Assembly: GCF_001262505.1 (NCBI RefSeq)
Contig: NZ_KQ410723.1
Location: forward strand, 434,001-498,000
Length of the DNA: 64,000 nucleotides
Direction: 5' to 3'
Source of the DNA: Shinella sp. SUS2
GTDB taxonomy: Bacteria; Pseudomonadota; Alphaproteobacteria; Rhizobiales; Rhizobiaceae
Made by a program: the position numbers and the translations under genes. The notes beneath the pieces were generated by a model. That model was not told the origin of the DNA. It did not search any database and worked only from the letters and a program-made list of their open reading frames with translations. Numbering within the stretch: the stretch's first letter is position 1; the number at the start of each line of letters is the position of its first letter. This document shows positions 1-8,068 of this stretch, one piece after another.

Positions 1-518
1 GCAAGACGCGTCGCCTGGGCGGCGTCCTGCGGGGTCCGCACCGTGCCGTTGAGCACGATGTTGTCCGAGATGATCTCGACCTGGATGTCGGAGTCCGGGA
101 TGAAGCGGCGCAGGTTCGCCTGCAGGCCATCGATGTCACGCTCGACGGTAAGATCGATGCTGACAATCTCCTCGCCGCCCGGTCCGAAGATGAAGATGTT
201 GGTCTGGCCCACTTCCTTGCCGAACAGATAGATGCGGCGTGACGTACGCGTGACGGCATCCGCCTTGCCCGGGTCGGCGACGAGGATGTCGTGCGCGTCT
301 GTCGGAAGGTCGACCACGATCGCCTTGTTGAGGCCCAGCTTGACAGCCTTGCGGGCACCGGGCCCGGCATCGTTGATGCGGATGACGGAGGCCGTCGCCG
401 CCTCGGCGACACGTGCCGGCGTGCCGGTCAACACGATCTCCGGCAGGCCGGAAAGCGCCAGGCAGAGGCTCATTCCACCGGCGACAGAAGCCCGAAAAGT
501 CCTTGTGATTCCAAACAC
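1..518 (-). CDS. cpaC: Tad pilus secretin CpaC/RcpA, N-terminal part (runs off window)
   Basis: Outer-membrane secretin of the Tad/Flp pilus; only the first ~172 residues are in the window and the gene continues past base 1. I start it at a GTG at 516-518 with an AGGAG ribosome site 8 nt upstream; the stop of cpaB lies only 14 nt before. The protein opens with a signal peptide (SVAGGMSLCLALSG), then the pilus-assembly N domain (residues ~35-110, ending in the KEVGQTNIFIFG stretch that is typical of CpaC) and the beginning of a BON-like domain (IQVEIISDNIVLNGTV). Gene order pilin-cpaA-cpaB-cpaC matches the rhizobial ctp cluster, so cpaD/E/F should follow outside the window. Confidence 0.9.
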   Translation of the reverse strand, partial: MFGITRTFRASVAGGMSLCLALSGLPEIVLTGTPARVAEAATASVIRINDAGPGARKAVKLGLNKAIVVDLPTDAHDILVADPGKADAVTRTSRRIYLFGKEVGQTNIFIFGPGGEEIVSIDLTVERDIDGLQANLRRFIPDSDIQVEIISDNIVLNGTVRTPQDAAQATRL

Positions 519-532
519 GGGTCAGCTCCTGG

Positions 533-1339
533 TCACTTCTGGGCTGCGGGCTCGCCGCCGTTTACGATTTCACCGGTCTTGATCACCTGTATGATCGGCA
601 TGCCATCGCCACCGCTGAGAAGGTAGTCGGCCGCGCCGGTATCGGATTCCTGGGCATCGGCGATGCTGCGCAGCGCCAGCGACAGACGCTCGGCCATCTG
701 CTGGGCGACGGCGATCACCTTGGTCTGGTCGGGTGTAAGCTCCAATGTCGCAGTGGTGCCGACGGCGGATTTCGAACCGTCCTCGTTTTCCTGGATCTGC
801 TGGTCGATGGCGAGCACGCGCACATTCGACAGGACAGTCTCGGTTATGTAGGAGCCTTCCGGGCTCTTGCGCACCATGATGACGTCAACGCGGTCGTTCG
901 GAAGGATGAAACCACCGGCGCCCGTCGCGACCGAGATTTCGGTCGCGACCGCCCGTTTGCCCGACGGCAGCAGCGACGACATGATGCGGTTGCTCGAATC
1001 GGCGATCTTCTCCTGGCGGATCGGCTCGCCGTTGAAGATCGGCATGCGGGCAATGGCACCGTTGAGGTTTTCCATCGCGTCCGGCTGGTTCTGGTCGGTG
1101 ATGAAACCCTCGGCGACCGAGCCTTCCGGCCAGGCCGTCCAGGCGATCGTTTCCGGATTGAGCCGCGCACCAACCGGCAGGCTTTCCCTTGCAACCAGCA
1201 CGTTGACGGTCGGCTCCCGTTCGACGACAGCCTCCGGCTGGACAGGCGTGCCCCCACCGGCGACCTTCAGGGCCAGAAGCCCTGCGACGCCGGCCGAAAC
1301 GACGGCCACTGCCAGAATGATGATTCGCGCCGGTCTCAT
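533..1339 (-). CDS. cpaB: Tad pilus assembly protein CpaB/RcpC
   Basis: Periplasmic Flp pilus assembly factor thought to help the secretin, 268 aa. It has an N-terminal signal anchor (RIIILAVAVVSAGVAGLLAL, residues 5-24), then a SAF-like domain (~45-110, starting NVLVARESLPVGARL) and the RcpC/CpaB domain containing LLPSGKRAVATEIS and ILPNDRVDVIMVR. Length and order fit the family. It sits between cpaA and cpaC on the same strand; the 110-bp gap upstream holds two TTAACCAT motifs on the coding strand, so it may have its own promoter. Confidence 0.93.
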   Translation of the reverse strand: MRPARIIILAVAVVSAGVAGLLALKVAGGGTPVQPEAVVEREPTVNVLVARESLPVGARLNPETIAWTAWPEGSVAEGFITDQNQPDAMENLNGAIARMPIFNGEPIRQEKIADSSNRIMSSLLPSGKRAVATEISVATGAGGFILPNDRVDVIMVRKSPEGSYITETVLSNVRVLAIDQQIQENEDGSKSAVGTTATLELTPDQTKVIAVAQQMAERLSLALRSIADAQESDTGAADYLLSGGDGMPIIQVIKTGEIVNGGEPAAQK

Positions 1340-1399
1340 GTGGTTTCCCTGGGCTGCGGACTTTTCTATCCGCCCACATTGACCGGCAATGGTGTAATT

Positions 1400-1431
1400 A
1401 TGGTTAATGACTGACTTACGGGTATGGTTAA
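1400..1431 (-). promoter_or_regulatory. Possible CtrA half-sites upstream of cpaB
   Basis: Two copies of ATGGTTAA (1400-1407 and 1424-1431), i.e. TTAACCAT on the coding strand, 24 bp apart and 61-92 nt upstream of the cpaB start. TTAACCAT is the half-site usually reported for rhizobial CtrA, and CtrA controls Flp pilus genes in Caulobacter. The motifs are seen; the binding is inferred. Confidence 0.35.
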
Positions 1432-1449
1432 CCGTAGCCTAACGACCCG

Positions 1450-1956
1450 TCACTGGCCGAGCGCCGCCAGCATCAGCGGCGAGGAGGGATAGGCCGCGAA
1501 GGCGCCGATACCGATGGCGATACCATAGGGCACCTTCTTGGCTTTCAGCAGATGATCGGGCACCGGCAGACCGGTGGCGAGGATCAGGTCGGAGCTGGCG
1601 CGCAAAGACAGGATCGCTATGGTGAGCAGACCGCCGAAGAAAGAGACGTAGACGAGGTATTCAACGAGAGAATGGGTGAGCCCGAACCAGACTGCGCTGG
1701 CCGTCAGGAGTTTCGCATCGCCGCCGCCCATCACGTTAAGAGCAAAGAGCGTGAAGCAGACAGCAAAGACCACGAGGCCGGCAGCAAAGTGCGTGGCGAT
1801 CTCCGCCGGGCTGAGGCCGGCCAAAGGCGCCACGACGACGAATGAGGCGAGCAGGATCGCCGAGACCCGGTTGGGTATCAGCATCGTCAGGAAATCCGAG
1901 AAGGCCGCGACCGCAAGGCAGAGCGGGAAAACCACGAAGATGATGGCCTGGGTCAT
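1450..1956 (-). CDS. cpaA: Tad prepilin peptidase CpaA
   Basis: Inner-membrane A24-family aspartic peptidase that cleaves Flp prepilin and the TadE/TadG pseudopilins, 168 aa. The start is the ATG at 1954-1956 (MTQAIIFVVF); an upstream in-frame extension is not membrane-like and is rejected. Both catalytic motifs are present: an early Asp in AFSDFLTMLIPNR and the GGGD motif in NVMGGGDAKLLTA. About four to five hydrophobic segments are visible, and the length is normal for the minimal CpaA form that lacks the methylase domain. It lies downstream of the pilin gene and its terminator. Confidence 0.92.
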   Translation of the reverse strand: MTQAIIFVVFPLCLAVAAFSDFLTMLIPNRVSAILLASFVVVAPLAGLSPAEIATHFAAGLVVFAVCFTLFALNVMGGGDAKLLTASAVWFGLTHSLVEYLVYVSFFGGLLTIAILSLRASSDLILATGLPVPDHLLKAKKVPYGIAIGIGAFAAYPSSPLMLAALGQ

Positions 1957-2062
1957 GTGCTTCGTCTCTTTGGTAACGCAAAACCGCTTCATGCTTTTGC
2001 TAGAATTACCCCGGGGCAGGATGCGCCCGATCCCTTTAGGAAAGGATAATGCCGCAAAAACA

Positions 2063-2088
2063 GAAAGCCGCCTCTGCAGGCGGCTTTC
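2063..2088 (-). terminator. Terminator after Flp pilin gene
   Basis: Perfect 10-bp stem GAAAGCCGCC / GGCGGCTTTC with a 6-nt loop. On the minus strand it is followed by TGTTTTTG. It lies between the pilin stop and cpaA, so pilin transcription can largely end here while some readthrough feeds the assembly genes. Confidence 0.8.
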
Positions 2089-2115
2089 CGTATAAGGGCG
2101 ATGCCCATCTACCAA

Positions 2116-2295
2116 TCAGGGGCCGACGGCGGTCGTCAGCTTGCCGCCCAGCTTGCTGAACGTCGTGTCCAACGAGTTGCCGAGGGCGGTTGCGCCGGTG
2201 ATGAGGGCAACGGAAATCAGGGCAGCGATCAGGCCGTATTCGATGGCGGTGGCGCCCGATTCGTCCTTCATAAGGCGAGCGAAAATCTTGGTCAT
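2116..2295 (-). CDS. Flp family type IVb pilin
   Basis: Major pilin subunit, 59 aa (called pilA, ctpA or flp in relatives). The short leader MTKIFARLMKDESG ends in Gly14, followed by the Flp signature ATAIEYGLIAALISVALI with the invariant Glu19-Tyr20 pair; CpaA should cleave after Gly14. The hydrophobic helix covers residues 17-40 and a short polar tail ends in TAVGP. It is the first gene of the leftward tad operon and has its own terminator at 2063-2088, consistent with high expression of a structural subunit. Confidence 0.95.
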   Translation of the reverse strand: MTKIFARLMKDESGATAIEYGLIAALISVALITGATALGNSLDTTFSKLGGKLTTAVGP

Positions 2296-2617
2296 GGTAT
2301 TCTCCTAGCTCCACGATGTTGGTTCAGCACGTCCGCCAACTGTTTCCGTTGTTCGGATGACTGCAACCTACAGGCAAGCCATTTCCATCGACTTAAGGAA
2401 ACCGGTTAACAAGACCTTGCCAATCGATTGCCGAATTTATGGTAAGCAATGGGTAAAACTCCCTACGCGCGCGAATCTCCTCTATTATTGAACCCGCTTG
2501 CGGTGCAAAGCGGGCAGAATGTGCGACAGATAATTCTGCAAGGCTAGCGAGTGGCTTAAAGCTTCATTCACCATTCACGGCGATGCTGTCGGTGTTTTAT
2601 CGCCGGGATGACTGTTT
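2296..2617. other. Intergenic region between divergent pilus genes
   Basis: 322 bp between the leftward pilin and the rightward secretin-N-domain gene. It is A/T-richer than its surroundings and should carry both promoters. I see no gene, no strong hairpin and no clear sigma-70 match. There is a TTAA-N9-TTAAC arrangement at 2393-2410, whose spacing differs from the CtrA consensus. Confidence 0.5.
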
Positions 2618-3031
2618 ATGGGACGCGATTGGATTTTCACGGCGTCAGCCGCAAGGCTTGCAACAGCCGCTTTTATCATGGCGGCGGCGGTTTTCCCCGC
2701 TCTTGCCGAGGAGCCGTTGATGCGCGTCTACATGGACCACGCCCGCGTGCTTAAACTCGACCGCCCCGTCAGCAAGGTGATCATCGGCAATGCCGACGTT
2801 GCCGATGCGACCGTGGCCGATGCCCAGACGATCGTGCTGACTGGTCGTAATTTCGGAACTACCAACCTGGTCCTGCTCGATGCGGACGGCAACGCCATTG
2901 TCGATGAGCGCATTCTGGTCTCGATCGACGAAGGCAACACGGTGCGCGTCTTCCGGCAGACGGACCGCTCTGTTCTCTCCTGCACGCCCAATTGCGAAGA
3001 GCACGTCGCCCGAAACAAGAGCGGAGGCTGA
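2618..3031 (+). CDS. Small secreted pilus-assembly N-domain protein
   Basis: 137 aa with a signal peptide (residues 1-30, ending PALAEE) and a single domain of the kind found at the N terminus of CpaC/type II and III secretins (pilus formation protein N-terminal region): VYMDHARVLKLDRPVSKVIIGNADVADATV, then GRNFGTTNLVLLDADGNAI. It lacks the secretin barrel, so it cannot form the pore. Two cysteines near the C terminus (SCTPNCEEH) may form a disulfide. It stands alone in front of two TadE/G-like genes and diverges from the pilin, so a periplasmic role in Flp pilus assembly is likely but unproven. Confidence 0.85.
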   Translation: MGRDWIFTASAARLATAAFIMAAAVFPALAEEPLMRVYMDHARVLKLDRPVSKVIIGNADVADATVADAQTIVLTGRNFGTTNLVLLDADGNAIVDERILVSIDEGNTVRVFRQTDRSVLSCTPNCEEHVARNKSGG

Positions 3032-3155
3032 CGCCACGTCTCGCTTCGGGCGTCCGAATGCGGGAAACCCTTCAACTCTTTCGCATCACGCATACGAAAT
3101 ATAAACGTTCCCCGGCCTATTGTCGCCCGTGTCCAGCATTTGGGAACGGATCGCG

Positions 3156-3746
3156 ATGTCGCTCGATCATGATGCACCTGTACGCCGGAGGCCAATGAAG
3201 GGTCTTTTCGGTCGCCTTCTTGCCCGGCGCGACGGCGCGACGGCTATTGAGGTTGCGCTTCTCAGCCTGCCCTTCTTCCTGATCGTCTTCGCTTCGATCG
3301 AGACCTTCGTCGCTTTTTCCGCAGAGCAGCTTCTCGCCAACGCCACGGAAACCATCGCACGCAAGATCAGGACAGGGGAAATCCGTTCCAACATCAAGGA
3401 AGAGGATTTCCGGAAGGCCTTCTGCGACGAGATTGCCATTCTGATGCCATGCTCCCCCGAAGAAATCAAAAAGGCCAACAAACTGTTTCTCGACGTTCGA
3501 AGCTTCGCAAAGTTCTCGGATATCCCCAAAACCATTCCGCTCGTCGGCACAGATCTCGATACCGCGTCCTTCACGATCGCCCCGGGCGGCAAGCGAACCA
3601 TCAATATCGTACGCGCGTACTATCGTTGGGACATCGTGACGGACCTCGTCCGCCCCTACATCTCCAACATCCGCGCAGCCGACGGTTCCCGGCAGAACTA
3701 TCTGATGATGGCGACGACCGTGGTCCAGAATGAGGACTATCCGTGA
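3156..3746 (+). CDS. TadE/TadG-family pseudopilin
   Basis: Inner-membrane pilus assembly protein, 196 aa from the ATG at 3156. A second ATG at 3195 is preceded by GGAGG but with a spacing of only 3 nt, so the start is uncertain. The TadE pattern is clear: RRDGATAIEVALLSLPFFLIVFASIETFVAF, a short cytoplasmic segment, a Gly-x4-Glu processing-like site and one membrane helix. The rest is a periplasmic domain with no known catalytic motif. Its stop overlaps the start of the next gene (TGATG), so the two are co-translated. Confidence 0.85.
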   Translation: MSLDHDAPVRRRPMKGLFGRLLARRDGATAIEVALLSLPFFLIVFASIETFVAFSAEQLLANATETIARKIRTGEIRSNIKEEDFRKAFCDEIAILMPCSPEEIKKANKLFLDVRSFAKFSDIPKTIPLVGTDLDTASFTIAPGGKRTINIVRAYYRWDIVTDLVRPYISNIRAADGSRQNYLMMATTVVQNEDYP

Positions 3747-4357
3747 TGCGAATGGTTCTTTCCCCTTCGGATGCCGTGAAAACCTTGCAGGCCACCGGGC
3801 ACGGCGTACTGCTGCGCCTGCGCCATTTTATCCAGGATCGCCGCGGCGTCGGCGCCATCGAGTTCGCGATTGTCGCACCGCTGCTGATAATGGCCTATGT
3901 AAGCGCCTTCGAGGTGACCGTCGCCATCACGGCCTCGCGCAAGGTGAGCCGCGCGTCGGCAACCGTTTCCGACCTCCTGACGCAGAGCAATACGACCAAC
4001 AAGGCGACGCTCGACACGATGAAGGATCTTGTCGCCAAGATCGTGGCGCCGTTCCCCGTCAACAGCGCCTATACGCTGAAGATCACCGGTGTCGCGGTTG
4101 CAGCTGACGGCAAGGCAACCGTGGCCTGGTCCCGCGACCAGGCCGGAAACGTCCCCTATGCCAAGGGTAGTGCGGTTCCGCTGCCAAGCGACATCGGCGC
4201 CATGGAGACCTTCATCGTGCGCACGGAACTGTCCGTGCCCTATTCGATCCTGCTGCTCGCACCGAATCTCGATTCGAATCTCAACAAGATCAATCTCGGC
4301 CGGACAAGCTACTTCCGCCTGCGTGTCGGCAAGAAGATCGATTGCTCCGACTGCTGA
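3746..4357 (+). CDS. TadE/TadG-family pseudopilin, second copy
   Basis: 203 aa from the ATG at 3746 (a GTG one codon earlier is possible). After a ~30-residue cytoplasmic start it has the TadE-type helix RRGVGAIEFAIVAPLLIMAYVSAFEVTVAI, followed by a periplasmic domain ending in CSDC. It overlaps the previous TadE-like gene by one base, so the pair probably acts together; rhizobial Tad loci commonly carry two or three such genes. The closing CxxC is noticeable and could form a disulfide. Confidence 0.87.
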   Translation: MRMVLSPSDAVKTLQATGHGVLLRLRHFIQDRRGVGAIEFAIVAPLLIMAYVSAFEVTVAITASRKVSRASATVSDLLTQSNTTNKATLDTMKDLVAKIVAPFPVNSAYTLKITGVAVAADGKATVAWSRDQAGNVPYAKGSAVPLPSDIGAMETFIVRTELSVPYSILLLAPNLDSNLNKINLGRTSYFRLRVGKKIDCSDC

Positions 4358-4476
4358 GCCAACGTCTCGTTCATCCGGCGATTTCGCTTGAACCGCGTAC
4401 AAGCGCCATGCCATGTCTGGCGGTTCATCCACCCATCCGACCGGCAGGCCGGATACGGGCAGACGGCAGGTGATCC

Positions 4477-5706
4477 ATGGCGCGAGCCTTTCTCTTCGTT
4501 CTCGATTCCTTCGGCATCGGCGGCGGCCCGGATGCGGCCGCCTTCGGGGATCTCGGTGCCGATACGCTCGGCCATATCGCGGAATTCTGCGCGGCTGGCG
4601 TCGCCGACCGGCCGGGTCTCCGCCAGGGACCACTGAAACTTCCGAACATGTCGGCACTCGGTCTCCTGCACGCCGCCCGTGCCGCGACCGGCCGTTTCCC
4701 GCAGGGCATGGACGTGCCGCAACGCGTCTTCGGCTACCACGGCGCCGCCAGCGAGGTTTCCAACGGCAAGGACACACCTTCCGGCCACTGGGAGATCGCC
4801 GGCACGCCCGTCACCTTCGACTGGGGGTATTTTCCGACCGAAGGGGACGCCTTCGAGCCTGAACTCGTCGAGGCCATCTGCAGTGCCGGCAACGTCTCCG
4901 GCATTCTCGGCAATTGCCACGCCTCGGGCACCGACATCATCGCCCGCCACGGGCTGGAACATATCCGCAGCGGCAAGCCGATCTGCTACACCTCCTCAGA
5001 CTCCGTCTTCCAGATCGCCGCACACGAGCGCATCTTCGGCCTCGACCGGCTGCTCGCCTTCTGCGAAACGGTGCGGCAGATTCTCGATGAGCGGCCGGGC
5101 GGGCGCATCGGCCGGGTCATTGCACGGCCTTTCGTCGGCGAAACGCCGGAAACCTTCGAGCGCACCGGCAACCGCCGCGACTATTCCGTGCTGCCGCCCG
5201 AACCGACCCTGCTCGATCGGCTGACCGAGGCCGGCCGCACCGTACATGCCGTCGGCAAGATCGGCGACATCTTCGCCCATCAGGGCATCGGCAGGCTGAC
5301 CAAGGCAAACGGCAACATGGCGCTGTTCGACGCGACGCTCCACGTCATGGACGAAGCCGCGGACGGCGATCTCGTTTTCACCAATTTCGTCGATTTCGAC
5401 ATGCTTTACGGCCATCGCCGCGACGTGGCGGGATACGCCGCCGCGCTCGAAGCCTTCGACCGGCGCCTCCCGGAGGTGGACCGCAAGCTGAAGCCCGGCG
5501 ATATCGTCATCCTCACTGCCGATCATGGCTGCGACCCGACATGGCGCGGCACGGACCACACGCGCGAACGCGTGCCGATCATGAGCTTCGGCCCGGGCCT
5601 GCGCTCGCGCCTGCTTCAAACCCGCACCACCTTCGCCGATATCGGCGAAAGCATCGCCCGCCATCTCGGCATTCCGCCGGGCCCGCATGGAAGGAGCTTT
5701 CTGTGA
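4477..5706 (+). CDS. deoB: Phosphopentomutase
   Basis: Moves phosphate between C1 and C5 of ribose or deoxyribose phosphate, linking nucleoside phosphorolysis to DeoC and the pentose phosphate pathway. 409 aa, normal for DeoB. Alkaline-phosphatase-fold metal motifs are visible: FVLDSFGIG (Asp10), the phospho-threonine loop [10 protein letters not shown] (Thr100), [14 protein letters not shown], and [19 protein letters not shown]. It heads deoB-add-upp and its stop overlaps the add start by 4 bases (GTGA). Confidence 0.97.
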   Translation: MARAFLFVLDSFGIGGGPDAAAFGDLGADTLGHIAEFCAAGVADRPGLRQGPLKLPNMSALGLLHAARAATGRFPQGMDVPQRVFGYHGAASEVSNGKDTPSGHWEIAGTPVTFDWGYFPTEGDAFEPELVEAICSAGNVSGILGNCHASGTDIIARHGLEHIRSGKPICYTSSDSVFQIAAHERIFGLDRLLAFCETVRQILDERPGGRIGRVIARPFVGETPETFERTGNRRDYSVLPPEPTLLDRLTEAGRTVHAVGKIGDIFAHQGIGRLTKANGNMALFDATLHVMDEAADGDLVFTNFVDFDMLYGHRRDVAGYAAALEAFDRRLPEVDRKLKPGDIVILTADHGCDPTWRGTDHTRERVPIMSFGPGLRSRLLQTRTTFADIGESIARHLGIPPGPHGRSFL

Positions 5707-6671
5707 CCAGACGCATGCCCAAGGCGGAACTGCACTGCCATATCGAGGGCGCGACCCCGCCGTCCCTCGCCCTTTCCCAGGCGAAACGCTACGGCATCGA
5801 CACCTCGGCCTTCATCCGCGACGGCGAATATGCCTGGCAGGATTTCACCAGCTTCGTTGCAAGCTACGATGCGACGGCAAACCTCTTCCGCACGGAGGAG
5901 GATTACGCGCTGCTCGCCGAGACCTATCTCATCGAGATCGCCGAAGCCGGCGCCATCTACAGCGAGCTGATCGTCTCGCCGGACCAGGGTGACACCATCG
6001 GTATCGGCGCCGATGCCTATATACGCGGCCTCGCCGAAGGGGCCGAGCGGGCCAGGGCGAAGACCGGCATCGAAACGCGCCTCCTCATCGTCGGCATCCG
6101 CCATTTCGGCCCGGAACGGGTGGTGAAGGCGGCGGAATATGCCGCCCGCCGGCCGCACCCGCTGATTTCCGGCTTCAACCTTGCCGGCGAGGAGCGCATG
6201 CATCGCGTCGCCGATTTCACCCGCGCCTTCGACATCGCCCGCGATGCCGACCTCGGCATCACCATCCATGCCGGCGAGCTTTCGGGTGCCTTCAGCGTGC
6301 GCGATGCGCTCGACCGTGTTCGCCCCACCCGCATCAGCCACGGCGTGCGCGCCATCGAGGACGGCGACCTTGTAAAGCGGCTGGCAGACGAGGGCGTGGT
6401 GCTGGAAGTCTGCCCCGGCTCGAACGTGGCGCTGAAAGTCTTCCCGGACTTTGAGCGCCACCCGCTGCGCGCCCTCCACGAGGCTGGCGTGCGCGTCACG
6501 CTCAATTCCGACGACCCGCCTTTCTTCCACACCTCGCTTGCCCGGGAATACGAGATCGCGTCCTCCGTCATGGGTTTCAGTGATGGTGAACTTCTCGGCA
6601 TGACGCGAACCGCAATCGAGGCTGCCTTCGTCGATGAACCGACGCGCCAGCTGCTGCTTTCCCGGCTTTGA
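5703..6671 (+). CDS. add: Adenosine deaminase
   Basis: Hydrolyses (deoxy)adenosine to (deoxy)inosine, feeding the phosphorylase encoded further right. 322 aa from a GTG that overlaps the deoB stop. Zinc and catalytic residues of the amidohydrolase fold are present: ELHCHIEG (His11, His13), IHAGE (His189, Glu192), SHGVRA (His213) and NSDDP (Asp270-Asp271). It is translationally coupled to deoB, and upp follows after about 100 bp. Confidence 0.95.
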   Translation: MTRRMPKAELHCHIEGATPPSLALSQAKRYGIDTSAFIRDGEYAWQDFTSFVASYDATANLFRTEEDYALLAETYLIEIAEAGAIYSELIVSPDQGDTIGIGADAYIRGLAEGAERARAKTGIETRLLIVGIRHFGPERVVKAAEYAARRPHPLISGFNLAGEERMHRVADFTRAFDIARDADLGITIHAGELSGAFSVRDALDRVRPTRISHGVRAIEDGDLVKRLADEGVVLEVCPGSNVALKVFPDFERHPLRALHEAGVRVTLNSDDPPFFHTSLAREYEIASSVMGFSDGELLGMTRTAIEAAFVDEPTRQLLLSRL

Positions 6672-6776
6672 GGGGTAAGCCGGCTGGGGATGTTTCCGGC
6701 CGGGTGCTCTCCACTCTTGCGGCCTTGCGCCGTTCCGTGGAAAAAGAAGCGTTTACTCATTCTCGGAAGGTTGGCC

Positions 6777-7406
6777 ATGGACGGCGTCACAGTCATCGAT
6801 CACCCGCTCGTGCAGCACAAGCTGACCATCATGCGCAAGAAGGAGACCTCGACCGGGAGCTTCCGCCGCTTGCTGCGCGAAATCTCCACCCTGCTCTGCT
6901 ACGAGGTCACGCGCGACCTGGAGCTGACCACGCAGCGCATCGAGACGCCGCTCGAAGAGATCGACGCACCGGTGCTCGAAGGCAAGAAGCTGGTCTTCGC
7001 CTCGATCCTTCGCGCCGGCAACGGACTGCTCGAAGGCATGCTGGAACTGGTGCCGTCCGCCCGCGTCTCCCATATCGGCGTTTACCGCGACCACGAGACG
7101 CTTGAAGCGGTCGAATATTTCTTCAAGGCGCCCGACAGCATCGACGAGCGCCTCGTGATCGTCGTTGACCCAATGCTGGCGACGGGAAATTCGGCAATTG
7201 CCGCCATCGACACGCTGAAGAGCCGTGGCGCGACGAACATCCGCTTCCTCTGCCTGCTCGCCGCACCAGAGGGCATCAAGAGCTTCCGCGCGCACCATCC
7301 GGATGTACCGGTCTACACCGCCTCCATCGACCGCCAACTCAACGAGAAGGGCTACATCGTGCCCGGCCTCGGCGATGCCGGCGACCGCATGTACGGCACG
7401 AAGTGA
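6777..7406 (+). CDS. upp: Uracil phosphoribosyltransferase
   Basis: Salvages uracil plus PRPP to UMP, 209 aa as usual. The PRPP-binding loop reads [10 protein letters not shown] (residues 130-139), and the C terminus [17 protein letters not shown] is the uracil-binding tail of the family. The start has a GGAAGG site 8 nt upstream. It is the last gene of the deoB-add-upp run and is followed by a Rho-independent terminator. Uracil would come from cytidine and uridine handled by cdd and the phosphorylases nearby. Confidence 0.97.
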   Translation: MDGVTVIDHPLVQHKLTIMRKKETSTGSFRRLLREISTLLCYEVTRDLELTTQRIETPLEEIDAPVLEGKKLVFASILRAGNGLLEGMLELVPSARVSHIGVYRDHETLEAVEYFFKAPDSIDERLVIVVDPMLATGNSAIAAIDTLKSRGATNIRFLCLLAAPEGIKSFRAHHPDVPVYTASIDRQLNEKGYIVPGLGDAGDRMYGTK

Positions 7407-7450
7407 GCGGTTAACCCATCCTTTACCAAGTCCATCGAAGTTCGTGGAGA

Positions 7451-7474
7451 GGGGCGCCGACGGGTGCCCCTTTT
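7451..7474 (+). terminator. Terminator after upp
   Basis: Stem GGGGCGCC / GGTGCCCC (one G-T pair), tetraloop GACG, then TTTT. It sits 45 nt after the upp stop on the coding strand. Confidence 0.75.
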
Positions 7475-7531
7475 GCCGTCCGTTAGCCGGATGCGTGCTA
7501 TTTCGGGACAGATCCTCCCGGAGACTGTCCC

Positions 7532-8068
7532 ATGTTCGTTCGCAGCCTTGTCTTTCTCGTCGGTTCCGTCGTCGCAGCCGCGGCCTTCGTGCCCGGCGTC
7601 GCGACCCGTTATCTCGACGCGACCGCCAAGGCGCCCGAAGCGAAGGTGGAACAGGCGGCCCTGGAGACCGGAAAGAATGCAGCGCGCTACACCGGCAACC
7701 GCAGTGCCGTCATCAGCGCCGATCCGAGCGGTCATTTCACCGGCCTCTTCGCCATCAACGGTCGCAAGGAAGAGGGCATGGTCGATACCGGCGCCAGCAT
7801 GGTCGCCATCAACATCTCGACGGCGCAACGCCTCGGCATCGCCAAGGCGGATCTTGATTTCCGCTATGCCGTCGATACGGCGAACGGCAAGGCGCGCGCC
7901 GCCTATGTCCGCCTCGACCGCGTCGAGATCGGCCCCGTGCGCATGGAGAATGTCGGTGCCATGGTGCTCGACGACAAGGCGCTGTCGGGCACGCTGATCG
8001 GCATGAGCTTCCTGAAGGGGCTGTCGTCCTACCGTGTCGAGGACGGCCGGATGCACCTCACCCGCTGA
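7532..8068 (+). CDS. Clan AA retropepsin-like aspartic protease (TIGR02281 type)
   Basis: 178 aa membrane-anchored single-domain aspartic protease. The N-terminal hydrophobic segment (residues 4-24) is probably a signal anchor, so the protease domain faces the periplasm. The catalytic motif MVDTGAS (Asp85-Thr-Gly) is followed by VAINISTAQRLGI, and LIGMSFLKGLSSYRVEDGRMHL is the second conserved half. Such proteins work as dimers because each chain supplies one Asp. Substrate unknown. It is convergent with deoA, with the two reading frames overlapping by 11 bp at their 3' ends. Confidence 0.88.
   Translation: MFVRSLVFLVGSVVAAAAFVPGVATRYLDATAKAPEAKVEQAALETGKNAARYTGNRSAVISADPSGHFTGLFAINGRKEEGMVDTGASMVAINISTAQRLGIAKADLDFRYAVDTANGKARAAYVRLDRVEIGPVRMENVGAMVLDDKALSGTLIGMSFLKGLSSYRVEDGRMHLTR

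Noticed and set aside
2393-2410. CtrA full site upstream of the pilin gene (TTAA-N9-TTAAC)
   Set aside because: The spacing is 9 instead of the consensus 7, so it was not annotated as a site.
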